Shown here: positions 51,538 to 60,747 of the stretch, piece by piece | Layout of the letters: every line of letters starts with the position of its first letter | How positions within the stretch are numbered: the stretch's first letter is position 1 | Source of the DNA: Cupriavidus sp. D39 | GTDB taxonomy: Bacteria; Pseudomonadota; Gammaproteobacteria; Burkholderiales; Burkholderiaceae | NCBI RefSeq assembly: GCF_026627925.1 | Contig: NZ_JAPNLE010000011.1 | Location: 146,123 to 210,122, forward strand | Direction of reading: 5' to 3' | DNA: 64,000 bases | Notes under the pieces: generated by a model | The model's database searches: none | Told to the model about the DNA's origin: nothing | The model's input: the letters and a program-made list of their open reading frames with translations, nothing else | Position numbers and translations under genes: made by a program

Positions 51538-53763
51538 TTGCGGCGCGTTTCGACCCCTTTTCGAACCCCGGAGCCAGCTCTCTTGCCCGACTTCGTTGAT
51601 CTCGCCGCCGCCATGCCGGCCGACCTGCCAGCGTTGCTTCCCACCCCCGGCGCCACGCTGGCCAATCCGTCGACCCAGCCCACTGCGCCCCGGCGCCGCC
51701 GACGGGCCGTCATCCGCCGCCACCTGCACCGCGGCCACTTCGGTTTCCTGCGCGCGGTCATCCAGGGCCTCAACGCCCGCCCCATGTGGGAGCGCTACCT
51801 GGCCGAGGAAGGTGAGATTGAGTCTGAGGAGGAAGCCAGCAGCGCACAGGCGGCGACGAACCGCGAGGCCACTGCACGCGCCTTCGCCGGGCACCCGAAA
51901 GTCCGCCGTGTGACGGCCTGGCTGCGCGCGGAACTGGCCGCCGCCGCCAGCCGCGCCGAGCGTTACGGCATGGCCCGGCTGGTGCGGGTGGATTTCCGCC
52001 AGATCGGGCGTCTGGGCGAGGGCCTGCCCTCGTTGGAAGACTTCGCCGCCAGCGAGGGGCTGGACGGCTTCAGCCAGGCCGAGCAACTGGACGCCTACCG
52101 CGCCCGCTTTGGCAAAGCGATGGAACGCGAAACCAAGCGGGCCAAGCTAATGCGCCAGCAGCTGGAAGCCGTGGATTGGCTGGAAGCGAAGTACGCACAG
52201 CCGGTCCTGATCGAGGATGGCTGCCGCGCCTGGCTGGCCGACACGCTGGCCGGCCGGCTCGAGTCGGCGGGGGTGACCACCGTCGGCGACCTGGTCGACC
52301 GCATCAACAGCCTGGGTGCCGGCTGGAGCCGCGCGGTCGCTGGCATCGGAATTGGCAAGGCGCGCGCGATCGAGGCATTCCTGCAGGCCCACGCCGACAC
52401 GCTGGCGCGGCGCATTGGCCAGCACGTGGCGGTACCGCGCCGGCAGCGCTACGCGCACGAGCTGGCGCGAGTGGTTCCCCGCGGCACCGGCCTGGTTCCA
52501 CTCGAAAAGCTGGTGGTGCCAGCCGAACTGGATGGCCGCGCCGGCAGCTACCGGCGCCCGCAAGCGCAGTGCCTGCTGTCGGCCCACAATGACTACGAAG
52601 CCGTGCTGGCCTGGCTGCGGGCCAAGCCCGGCCTGCCGCCGGGCGAGGTCGCGCGGCTGCGCGCCGGGCGCCGCGACATGGCGACCGTGCCGGGCCCGCT
52701 TGACTGGCTGCAGACGCTATCGCACACACAACGCGCCTACCGAAAAGAAGCCGAGCGGTACCTGCTATGGGCCATCCTGGTGCGCGGCAAGCCGCTGTCG
52801 TCCATGTCGCACGAGGATTGCGTGGCGTACCGTGATTTCCTGGCTGCGCCACCAGCGGACTGGTGCGCCCCGCGCTCGCGCGAGCGCTGGAGTCCGGTGT
52901 GGCGCCCGTTCGAGGGTCCACTGACGGCGCGGGCGCAGGCCTATGCCGTCGGCGTGCTCAACAACCTGTACCGGTTCCTGGTGGACCAGAACTACCTGAT
53001 GGGCAATCCCTGGCATGGCGTCCACGTAGCGCGGGAGAGCAAGCCCAAGCTCGACGTGGGGCGCAGCCTGACCGAGGCCCAGTGGGATTTCGTGCGTGGG
53101 CGCCTGGCGGCCCTGCCTCCCACCTCCCGCAATCAGCGCCTACGCTTCGCGCTTTCCCTCCTCTACGCCACCGGCCTGCGCCTGTCGGAGATCGTCGCGG
53201 CCACTACGGACCACCTGGAATGGGTGAGCCTGCCCCGTCCGGGGACCGACTCACACGTGGAAGGCTGGTGGCTGGAGGTCCTGGGAAAAGGGGCGAAACT
53301 ACGCCGGGTGCCGGTGCCGCCAGCGGTAATAGCCGAGTTATCCGAATATCTGGCTTCGCGCGGCCTGGCACGCGAGCCTGGTGCGTGTCGCGGCGTCGCG
53401 CTACTGGGACATGCCCTCGACACCAACGAGTTGGCACCCTGGTCGGCTGCAGCTCGCGCCGTTGATACCGCGGCCGGAATTACACCCGATGCACTCTACA
53501 AGCAGGTGAAGGGATTTTTTCTGAATGTGCGACCGCGCTGGGGTCCGACGATCCGCGCGGAGCGGCGCGGTTGGAGGCAGCCAGCACCCACTGGATGCGG
53601 CACACGCACATTTCGCACTCGCTTGCGGCCGGGGCGCCGCTGGAGGTGGTACAGCAGAATGCCGGCCACGCGTCGCTCGATACCACCACGCGTTACGTGA
53701 CCACCGAGGCGGCGCGGCGCATGGCAGCGATGCAAGCGGTGTGGGATACCGGCAAGGGCGACT
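51538..53763 (+). CDS. Large tyrosine recombinase with HhH-like domain, one frameshift
   Basis: About 741 residues when rejoined. The start is uncertain: TTG at 51538 opens the frame and an ATG at 51613 is the first good alternative. An N-terminal DUF3701-like region contains a helix-hairpin-helix-like part (LESAGVTTVGDLVDRI, AGIGIGKARAIEAFLQAH). The core-binding domain includes HTQRAYRKEAERYLLWAILV. The catalytic domain has LLYATGLRLSEI (Arg) and LGKGAKLRRVPV (Lys). The frame then breaks at a T6 run (53515-53520), after which another frame carries STHWMRHTHISHSLAAGAPL (HxxR) and NAGHASLDTTTRYVTTEAAR (His, Tyr). Rejoined, all catalytic residues are present. It lies 1.4 kb from a related, divergent recombinase. 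Confidence 0.9.
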
Positions 53764-53800
53764 GATCGCCCGGCCCCAGATCCTGCCACCTTTCCGTTTC

Positions 53801-54709
53801 TCAGGAGCTTGCACGTCTGACCAGTCCCAAAATCTCTGTCACTAGCCCTGCTGCGTAGCGTTGTTCGCGGATGCGCTCGTCCTCGTCCCCATCCTTGCCG
53901 AGGTGAAACGTTGCAAACGCCACCGATCCGTTGCGGAGATACCCTTCGACGCCATCGCCATCGCAAAACCGGCGCTCTAGGGCTCGCAAGCCCTCGTCGA
54001 TTGCCTGCGCATGTAGGCCCGATGCCATCTTGGCGAGGATCTGCTGAGCAATCGCCTCTGGCGTTCCCGCATACCTTAGTACATGGATCAGGTCACCAGC
54101 ATCTTTGGATGCTCCACGATCATCAAAAGCGAGCGCCTTGAGGACAATGAATGCAGTCACGTCGGCATACCGAACGGTCTCAGTAGAATAGCCGGCCCCA
54201 TCAAGCAGTTGGACTGTCAACTCCTTCTCCAGGTACCAGTCGTGCACGATGTCGGCATGATTAATCGCCAGTGCGGATACAGCCTCTCCATCTACGCTGG
54301 CCACCTTCCCCGCCGGCGTGGCTTCGGTGGAACCCTGTAGAAACTCGACTAAAACATATTCGTGTTCCGAGACTTGACGCAGCCAGCGCCATTTGCTGAC
54401 CTTACCTTCGGCGTTCGTAAATCGCTCAAACTTCCGAGCCTTGAGTTGGGCCGCCAGTGAATCGTAGCCGTCGCCCTCCGCTATCACCTGCAGATTTAAC
54501 ACAACATCCACATCGGAAGTGCCGAAATGCGCGGGAACGTCTGGCGGCGCCTCAGGTGTGAGATAACGTGGCACCAAACCGCCAACGAGGCGGATGGTGC
54601 TCTTCAGTGTGCCGAAGGCACCTAGCATCGTGACCAGCACGCGCTCGCATGCCAGGGTGTGGTCGGCATCGTAGCCGTCGACGGTTTCAGGTTTGGGTTC
54701 AATCGCCAT
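53801..54709 (-). CDS. AbiEii-like nucleotidyltransferase (type IV toxin-like)
   Basis: 302 residues. LVGGLVPRYL followed by HFGTSDVDVVLNL is the G-x-x-x-R and D-x-D region of the minimal nucleotidyltransferase fold used by AbiEii/JHP933-type proteins. A further conserved stretch is INHADIVHDWYLEKE, and KALAFDDRGASKDAGDLIHV resembles the K-x-x-x-D pattern of this group. It starts 2 bp after the stop of the AbiEi-like gene, the usual order for AbiE systems. These act as phage-defence or plasmid-maintenance toxin-antitoxin pairs; the toxin is thought to transfer nucleotides to RNA. Confidence 0.75.
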   Translation of the reverse strand: MAIEPKPETVDGYDADHTLACERVLVTMLGAFGTLKSTIRLVGGLVPRYLTPEAPPDVPAHFGTSDVDVVLNLQVIAEGDGYDSLAAQLKARKFERFTNAEGKVSKWRWLRQVSEHEYVLVEFLQGSTEATPAGKVASVDGEAVSALAINHADIVHDWYLEKELTVQLLDGAGYSTETVRYADVTAFIVLKALAFDDRGASKDAGDLIHVLRYAGTPEAIAQQILAKMASGLHAQAIDEGLRALERRFCDGDGVEGYLRNGSVAFATFHLGKDGDEDERIREQRYAAGLVTEILGLVRRASS

Positions 54710-54711
54710 AT

Positions 54712-55830
54712 TCAGATCTTGAGGATGTCGTGGCGCAATTGCGCGGCCAGTTCGGCGTTCCGCCCCCGTTCGTCTAGAAGGTCGAGGTATAGGACAAACG
54801 GGCTGGCAATCCAGGACGGGTTGTCGGAATGGAGGCGACGGAACAACATGCTTGCGCCCGAGCGCTCGACCAAGGTTACGTTCGAACCCTTTTCGGCCCG
54901 CTTCAGGCCGATGGCCTCGGCGTACTGTTCCGCGGAGTCTGGCGGTACTATCACTTCGGCCGTCTCCGTGCGCGTCAGGAGAGGCGACACGGTATTGGCG
55001 GCGGCGGTGCCCGTGAATGCCCAGTCGCGGAGTTCAGCGGACTCGAACTTTGCAGTCAGCCCGGCCAGGATGGCGTTAGGGTTCGCGCTATAGAAGTGCC
55101 AGCGCGACTTGCTCTCCTTCCGGTCCCGCCAGGCGTTGGCCCAGGCATCGAGCAAAAGGCCCGGTTTGGTGAGCCGGCGACGCAACGTGCGTCCGCTACC
55201 TTGGGACTCGACCCACTCAAGCCGGTCCAACTCGTGCAGGACGGTCGACACTGTGTAAGCGGACGTCTCTGATTCATCTGCAAGCTGGAGGCCGGTGCGC
55301 CAGTGTTGCTCAGCATGTAGCAGCGCGTGGATGACCTTCTCGCGTGCACCTTTGAACAAGTCAGGAGTATGGCGTGTAGCGCCGGGCTTTGATGGCCTAT
55401 CGATATTGATCAGCCACTTTCGGTGCCTCAGGAAAAGCGTTCCGCTGGAATCGAAATAGCCTATCCCCTGCTGGCGAAGATCCTCACGTGCGCCAGAGCT
55501 CAGGTGATCCGCGACTACCACTGGAATCAGGTCGGGTGGCGTTGCGGAATCGTGACGATAGTCGAGATAGTCGTTGAGCTTCCAGACCACCCGCCTGACA
55601 TCGCGCGGGTACCCTTCACGAAGAAGTTCCAGCACCAACTGCCAGGTCTCGCCATCGGGCGTGGCCATTGAAAGCAGTCTGTCATTTAGCTCTGACACCG
55701 ACGACGCGCTGTCAGCCTGCGGTGTCACGTCTGCCCCGGTCGCCTCCTGAAGTGCCTGGACAAACTGGGTGACAAGCCGGGCATGCTTGCCGTCTTCGCG
55801 CCTCACTACCGGTTGTTCCTCTTGATGCAC
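54712..55830 (-). CDS. AbiEi-like winged-helix antitoxin/regulator
   Basis: 372 residues from a GTG at 55830 with AAGGAAA about 8 bases upstream. The middle part (PVVVADHLSSGAREDLRQQG, GYFDSSGTLFL) resembles the restriction-endonuclease-like fold of this group. A winged helix follows (about residues 175-240, AYTVSTVLHELDRLEWVE). AbiEi proteins bind inverted repeats in their own promoter and repress the operon; two matching sites lie upstream at 55858-55938. First gene of the pair with the nucleotidyltransferase. The assignment rests on gene order and fold-level resemblance, so moderate confidence. Confidence 0.7.
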   Translation of the reverse strand: MHQEEQPVVRREDGKHARLVTQFVQALQEATGADVTPQADSASSVSELNDRLLSMATPDGETWQLVLELLREGYPRDVRRVVWKLNDYLDYRHDSATPPDLIPVVVADHLSSGAREDLRQQGIGYFDSSGTLFLRHRKWLINIDRPSKPGATRHTPDLFKGAREKVIHALLHAEQHWRTGLQLADESETSAYTVSTVLHELDRLEWVESQGSGRTLRRRLTKPGLLLDAWANAWRDRKESKSRWHFYSANPNAILAGLTAKFESAELRDWAFTGTAAANTVSPLLTRTETAEVIVPPDSAEQYAEAIGLKRAEKGSNVTLVERSGASMLFRRLHSDNPSWIASPFVLYLDLLDERGRNAELAAQLRHDILKI

Positions 55831-55857
55831 TTGGCATTTCCTTTTTGCATTTCGTCT

Positions 55858-55938
55858 AGTTTAGCTGTACAGATAAATAACGGCAAAAACAAAAACGAAA
55901 CTGCTCGAGCGCGGTTAGTTTAGCTGTGCAGCTAAACT
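55858..55938 (-). promoter_or_regulatory. Paired operator sites upstream of the AbiE-like operon
   Basis: AGTTTAGCTG-TG-CAGCTAAACT at 55917-55938 is a perfect palindrome with 10-bp arms. A second, half-degenerate copy, AGTTTAGCTG-TA-CAGATAAA, lies at 55858-55877, 59 bp away in the same orientation. Together they bracket the probable promoter just upstream of the GTG at 55830. This fits negative autoregulation by the AbiEi-like protein. Confidence 0.75.
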
Positions 55939-56400
55939 AACTGTAATCCATAAAGGAGGGGTGATGCTCGCGCGGCTCAATCCTCCGGGTGCCTCCGACA
56001 CGTCACTCAGGGCCGCCGCCGGCGAGGAGCACCTCGGCTCTCCTCTTAAACCGATCGTGAGCTGATCACTATCAAACCATTCTGCGAAGGACCTACTGCG
56101 CCTAAGCGCCATGATCGATTTCTGGCTTCTTTCCCTATCCGTTCCTTTCATCGCCAGTTGGTGCTTGCGCGGGTCCTCAAAGTGCCCCTTAAGTGCTCCA
56201 CAAGAAGCTCATGTCGCACCCTCCTGGGCTCATAAGTGGCCTCACAAACGGCCCATTGTGGTCCCAGCATGGACCGCCAACTGCCCACCGTACCAACCCG
56301 CCGCACACGTTGTAGGCTTTGAGGGCCACTGGCTTCGGTTTGCGACAGGCCTAAACGGAGCCTCGTACCCGGCGCAGGAAATTCAGTATATAAACCTGGC
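55939..56400. other. Intergenic stretch between AbiE-like operon and rep
   Basis: About 460 bp. A 78-residue minus-strand frame (55915-56151, MKGTDRERSQKS) is open but shows no family feature and overlaps the operator. I support no gene here. Confidence 0.4.
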
Positions 56401-57667
56401 TCAATACCCTGCAGCCTCTCGGAACCCTCCCCTTAGACCAACGAGAGCGCGCAAGCCCTTGAGGTGGTCCACGATGGCACCGCTCGTGGCCTTGTCCGCC
56501 TTCCGCACGGTTGCCGGCGCTGGAGTGCACTCGCCCCGATGGTGCAAGGTATCCATCATCAGCAGCCAATCCAGGCCTTGTTCGTGAGCCGCTGCTCGTC
56601 GCTGGCCGTTCGGGCTTGTGATGACAATCGAAGCGGAATCCACTTCAAAGACATTCCCCTGGGCATCTACAACGCGCTTGCCTCGATATCGTTGGACCAA
56701 ATCTTGGACCTGGTTGGCGCGGGCTGCAGCATCGCGTTCGGTGGCGAGGCGTTGCTCCTGCTCTGTTTCCTTTGCCTTGGCCACGTGGGCGTAGTCCACA
56801 GGCTTTACAAGCAAGCTTCTGACGTAGGCAAAAAGCCACTTGCCCTTGAGTTCCTTGATGGCATGCTCGGCCGCGGAGACCACGTTGGACAGTCGGTGGC
56901 CAGCTTTCCGTGCTTCCGCCATGAGGAGGAAAAGCGCTGGCACTTGGAGGCTGTTCTTTTGCACCAGCCAGGCAAGATCGCTAGGCACCGCTTTGTCGGC
57001 GATTCTGACAAAAGCCCCCGTGCGGGTTGTCTCTTCAAAGAAGACTGTGGTTTACCACCGTTTACGTCACGCACCGATGCAAGTGCTGGCCCGTAACCCG
57101 TTGATTCATAAGGATTACCCTCCACAGTACCTTGCACGCCGTCATTGGTGATCTTTACGGCACTTTTTGGGAGACCCCCAGAAAGGTAAGCAACTTCTGC
57201 GTGAACGCAATCCGCCCTACTACTTCGAGTTTGAATCGCGTCCGATTTTGCTTCTCTCGCGCAATTAGCCCTTCTGTCTCCAGAGTTGTCAGGCCTCTGT
57301 AGATCGTCGCTTCGCTAACGTTGAGATGCTTTGCGATCGTTGTTTTCTTGACGTACGCAAGTGCACTCGGAGTGCTTTGATTAAGTGAGAAACGAATCAA
57401 GGCAGCTAGAATTTGCCGATGAGTGATATGTAGAGAAGCAAATTGCTCGGATTCATACGCAAGCGCAATAGCTCGCAGAACAACGTTAGGAAGCGTCGCT
57501 GTTCGATTAGTGATAGATGATTCGTTCTTATCACCTTCGTGCGAGACGACATCAGGCGCACTCGGAATCTTGCGATTCAAGTGTGTAGCATCTCGTTCAT
57601 TCAAGTGATCCGCTTCTTCTGTCTGCCGGACAATAGGGAGGCCGGCGAAGCCCGAAATATTTTTCAT
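56401..57667 (-). CDS. Putative plasmid replication protein with winged helix, two frameshifts
   Basis: Three frames join into one protein of about 422 residues. The first (57155-57667) has a helix-turn-helix, TTIAKHLNVSEATIYRGLTT. At a C5 run (57175-57179) one more base replaces the apparent end VSQKVP by GLPKSAVKITNDGVQGTVEG. A second one-base shift near 57049-57053 gives TVFFEETTRTGAFVRIADKA, then FAYVRSLLVKPVDYAHVAK. The build (HTH at the N-terminus, GLPKSAVKITNDG, a helical C-terminal part) resembles helix-turn-helix replication proteins of plasmids and genomic islands (STY4528-like). It stands beside parA/parB and a palindrome array, which supports a replication role. Moderate confidence in function, good confidence that it is one gene. 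Confidence 0.6.
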
Positions 57668-57723
57668 CTTCGATGTTTTGCTCTCAGTTTTCAGATGAGC
57701 ATTGACAGCGAAGCGTTGGATTC

Positions 57724-57753
57724 CTAAACTCAGTTTGCGAAGACGGAGTTTAG
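57724..57753. promoter_or_regulatory. Inverted repeat upstream of rep
   Basis: CTAAACTC at 57724-57731 and GAGTTTAG at 57746-57753 are exact inverted repeats 14 bp apart, about 60 bp upstream of the rep start. A likely binding site for an autoregulator. Confidence 0.5.
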
Positions 57754-57783
57754 ATGTCGCTTCGGCATCAATACTTCACACAA

Positions 57784-57812
57784 AGCCTGGAGCGCCAACT
57801 CCAGGCTTTTTT
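57784..57812 (+). terminator. Rho-independent-type terminator
   Basis: AGCCTGGAG-CGCCAA-CTCCAGGCT followed by a T6 tract on the plus strand. It would stop rightward transcripts before the palindrome array. Confidence 0.75.
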
Positions 57813-57860
57813 CTTTGGTTAGGCGGCCATGGTCGTTCTCCAATGAAATCGATGAGCCCA

Positions 57861-57898
57861 AAAGAAAACGCCCCGGGGAGCCGGGGCGTTTTCTTTTG
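57861..57898. terminator. Strong bidirectional terminator
   Basis: AAAGAAAACGCCCCGG-GGAG-CCGGGGCGTTTTCTTT is a near-perfect hairpin with A-rich and T-rich flanks, so it can act in both directions. With the terminator at 57784 it insulates the palindrome array and partition operon from rep. Confidence 0.85.
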
Positions 57899-57955
57899 GT
57901 TGATCGTGTGTGGATCGCTTAACTCGTTGGCGATGCCAACTGGGCGGCGGTGTTT

Positions 57956-58237
57956 CGTTCGACCGGTCGAACGGCACCGGGACGCAGTCGCTCGGGCGGT
58001 CAAAGGGAGTCGAGGCGATCTCGTTCGACCGGTCGAACGGCGCCGGAGCGTGGTCGCTCGATCGGTCAAACGGTGATGAGGCAATATCGTTCGACCGGTC
58101 GAACGATATCGGAGCATAGTCGCTCGGGCGGTTAAACGGATTCGACGCAGTCTCGTTCGACCGGTCGAACGGCGCCGGAGCGCGGTCGCTCGATCGGTCA
58201 AACGGTGATGAGGCAGTCTCGTTCGACCGGTCGAACG
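57956..58237. repeat. Nine-unit palindrome array in 33-bp phase, candidate partition or replication site
   Basis: The perfect 18-bp palindrome CGTTCGACCGGTCGAACG occurs at 57956, 58022, 58088, 58154 and 58220, exactly 66 bp apart. Midway between them, at 57989, 58055, 58121 and 58187, lie degenerate copies of the type CGCTCGATCGGTCAAACG. The overall period is thus 33 bp, about three helical turns, so all sites face the same side of the DNA. The array lies just downstream of parB and upstream of rep, flanked by terminators. It is probably the centromere (parS) of the ParAB system or an origin iteron set. The 33-bp period keeps a minus-strand frame open (57819-58358, FDRSN repeats), which I treat as incidental. 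Confidence 0.9.
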
Positions 58238-58364
58238 ATTGCGAATCCTTCATCGTCAGAAGCAAATGCAGTTTTATCTGATTAAAATCGCGAACGAAAT
58301 CTTCCCTGTTTGATTTAACAAACATTGTAAAGACTTCAGATTTCGCGATATAGTGCATTAAGGA

Positions 58365-59602
58365 TCACATGTCCAATGGGGGGATAGCCTCGGCAGCGGC
58401 GATTCGCTCAAGGACATCCTTTCGCAGGTCCGCCGAACCGCTGTTCAACGCCGCAACAGTGGCTTCGAGAATCTGCATCAAACCTTGCCGGCTCGCATCA
58501 TCGAGCGCGCCTGTAGGTTGAAGCTTCAACTCAACACCGCCATTGCTGTAGCTCCTGAGCGCGCCGTATTGCACTGCGCCCGCCTTGATAGGTACGTTCA
58601 CCTGGGCAGACTTACGAACTCGCTTTTCCGAGGAATCGCGAGAGTAATGTTTCACAAGCGCGTCAATGCCGCGGCGGGAGACATTCTCTTCAACAATCTT
58701 GGTGGCGAGAGAAAGCAGGTCTTCCTCAGGGAAAGTCTCGATGTTGCCAACGCTACGGGCCAGCTCGTGGGCGATTGAGTAGGGGAACGAGTCGCTGTGT
58801 TCCGCCATGTACTCGACCACCTTTGGTGGAAATTTCGCGTAGGACAGCATCGCGCTGATCGTCGACTTGCTTCTGCCAAGTCGCTCCACGAGCCAATCGT
58901 AGGAGGCATGTCCTGCGCTAACCAATGCGGCCCAGCGAATACCCTGGTCAACATGGGAGATCGGATCTGTCGCTGCGGTTCGCTCGAAAGACGTTGCGTA
59001 GAACTCCTTCGGCTCTTTCGGATCGACTTTGATTTCTCTCGACCAGATTGTCGGCCAGTTCAGCTTTGCCGCTGACTTCCACCGCGTCTCGCCATCCACC
59101 ACAAACCAGGTGCCTGGTTGCTCAGGATCGCGTGCAACCAGAATTGGGGCGAGCTGCCCATTGGTCAAGAGATCCATGCCAAGGTCACGGATGCGCGATG
59201 CTTGGCGATGAACCCGGGCGTTCCAGGGTGCGACTTCAGGCTGCTCAGCGCAAGATGTAGATCTGGTGCAGAGTCGCCTGGGCCGGCAACGATTGGTCCT
59301 GCCGCCTGCAAGCTCACCGGCGCATCTGTATCCGCAGCCCCTATTTCTGCCAGCCCCGCGTCGGCGCCCGCTATCCTGGCCAACGCATCAGCAGGCGCTG
59401 GCGTGAGGCCGACAGACGGAGGCACCGTGCCCTCAATCGCCGGGGTTGCTACGTCAATGTCGGCGCGAGAGCTAGTATCCACCGCCGCGAGTGTGGTCGG
59501 CTTCGGAAACCGGGGAATCTTAAAGCCCCCCGGGGATCGGACCTGCTCGCTGTGTATCTGCAGCGGGTACAGGCGGCGGTTGAAAAGATCGTTTCGTAGC
59601 CA
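58365..59602 (-). CDS. parB: ParB-family partition protein, two frameshifts
   Basis: About 413 residues when rejoined. It begins MATKRSFQPPPVPAADTQRA at 59602. The frame breaks at a C6 run (59526-59531), restored by one base to GGGFKIPRFPKP, and again near 59195, giving IRDLGMDLLTNGQLAPILV. Conserved parts are the ParB box-like WFVVDGETRWKSAAKLNW and a helix-turn-helix YDWLVERLGRSKSTISAML, and a C-terminal helical part for dimerisation. It starts 2 bp after the parA stop, the usual operon. The palindrome array 130 bp downstream is its likely binding site. Confidence 0.9.
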
Positions 59603-59604
59603 TA

Positions 59605-60747
59605 TCAGTTCGCTACCTTCCTTTCGCCGCCACCATCCTCATCAAAGAGGCTTCCCGACTCTCCGCTAGCTAGCGTATCCTCAGCGATCTTCAGAACAAA
59701 TTTCGAAACGGCTCGAATCTCCTCGTGCTGCCGTTCTGCAGCACGCGTCCACGAGTCGTAAGTAACTGGAAGCACCTCTTCAAGCTCGCGGCCCTCGTCG
59801 GCCATCAGCGAGCGGGGAAACCGCTCGCTTTCACCAATGTGAGGGGCAATCGGAACTTCGTCCCCAAACGAACGTTGCAACGCGCCCATGACTCGTGCGG
59901 AGCGGTTGTTGTTGGCTTTGAAGTAATTCGGCACTGCAATGACCTGCGGGATCGGTAGTTCCGATTCATTGAGGTTGGTTAGTTCGTTAGCCAAGAAGCC
60001 AAGGGACTTAACCGTAAGCGCATCAAGTCGGACTGGAATCAGCAAGAGATCCGCAGCGACAATGGAGGCGCGTGAAACCACCGACGTTGAAGGGGCATTG
60101 TCGATGAGGACAATATCGATATCACGGAGCTCCGTCGATTTCTGGGATGCTATCCAATTCCGAATGAACCGTTCACGATTGGGCTGGTTGGCCAGCCTGT
60201 ACCCCAGTTCGCCCAGTGTAATGTCCGCTGGAACGAGCTTCTGCCCATGCTTTCCATATGGCTGCTCGATCACTTCTGACAATGGGATCGGATTCTTCTC
60301 CCCACTTTTGGGATAGAGAGCGCTGAGGAATGTATGCTTGACTAGCCAGTCGTTCGACTTGCCCTGGTCCGGCACCTCATCTGGTTGGTAGCCGTTCATG
60401 ATGCTGAGTGACGCCTGGTCGTCCAAATCGATTGCGAGCACGTTGTAGCCCTGCAATGAGAATTCGCAGGCGAGCTCGTTCGTAAGAGTGGACTTTCCTA
60501 CTCCGCCCTTCGGCACATACACCGCGATAACGAGAGGGCGTTTGAATTGCAACTTGGCCTTGTGCCGTTTCGCTTTGGCGAGCTGAAGCACTTGGTCAAT
60601 TGAGTAGACGGGTCGAGTGGAATTCCCAGCCGGGATACGTTCGGCCACAATCCCGTGTTCCTCGATCATCCGACGAACAGTCGCCTCGCTTACGTCGAGC
60701 ATCGGCACAATGTCAGCTAGGCGGTATTTGATGGTCTTGATTGGCAC
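59605..60747 (-). CDS. parA: ParA-family partition ATPase (type Ia, with N-terminal HTH)
   Basis: 380 residues from a GTG at 60747; a CAGGA ribosome site lies about 8 bases upstream. The N-terminal 60 residues hold a MerR-like helix-turn-helix (LADIVPMLDVSEATVRRMIE), as in type Ia ParA proteins that repress their own operon. The ATPase domain shows the deviant Walker A VYVPKGGVGKSTLTNELA, the A' motif VLAIDLDDQASLS and Walker B DIVLIDNAPSTS. Intact frame. Upstream of parB in one operon. An open frame continues upstream to 61173 but lacks ParA features there. Confidence 0.93.
   Translation of the reverse strand: MPIKTIKYRLADIVPMLDVSEATVRRMIEEHGIVAERIPAGNSTRPVYSIDQVLQLAKAKRHKAKLQFKRPLVIAVYVPKGGVGKSTLTNELACEFSLQGYNVLAIDLDDQASLSIMNGYQPDEVPDQGKSNDWLVKHTFLSALYPKSGEKNPIPLSEVIEQPYGKHGQKLVPADITLGELGYRLANQPNRERFIRNWIASQKSTELRDIDIVLIDNAPSTSVVSRASIVAADLLLIPVRLDALTVKSLGFLANELTNLNESELPIPQVIAVPNYFKANNNRSARVMGALQRSFGDEVPIAPHIGESERFPRSLMADEGRELEEVLPVTYDSWTRAAERQHEEIRAVSKFVLKIAEDTLASGESGSLFDEDGGGERKVAN

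Noticed and set aside
57956..58237. CRISPR array
   Set aside because: Repeats are palindromes at a fixed 33-bp step and the sequence between them is itself a degenerate repeat, so there are no unique spacers; no cas genes.
57819..58358. 179-residue repeat protein (FDRSN repeats) on the minus strand
   Set aside because: The frame stays open because the DNA period is a multiple of three. The perfect palindromes and position between rep and parB fit a DNA site better, though a protein is not formally excluded.
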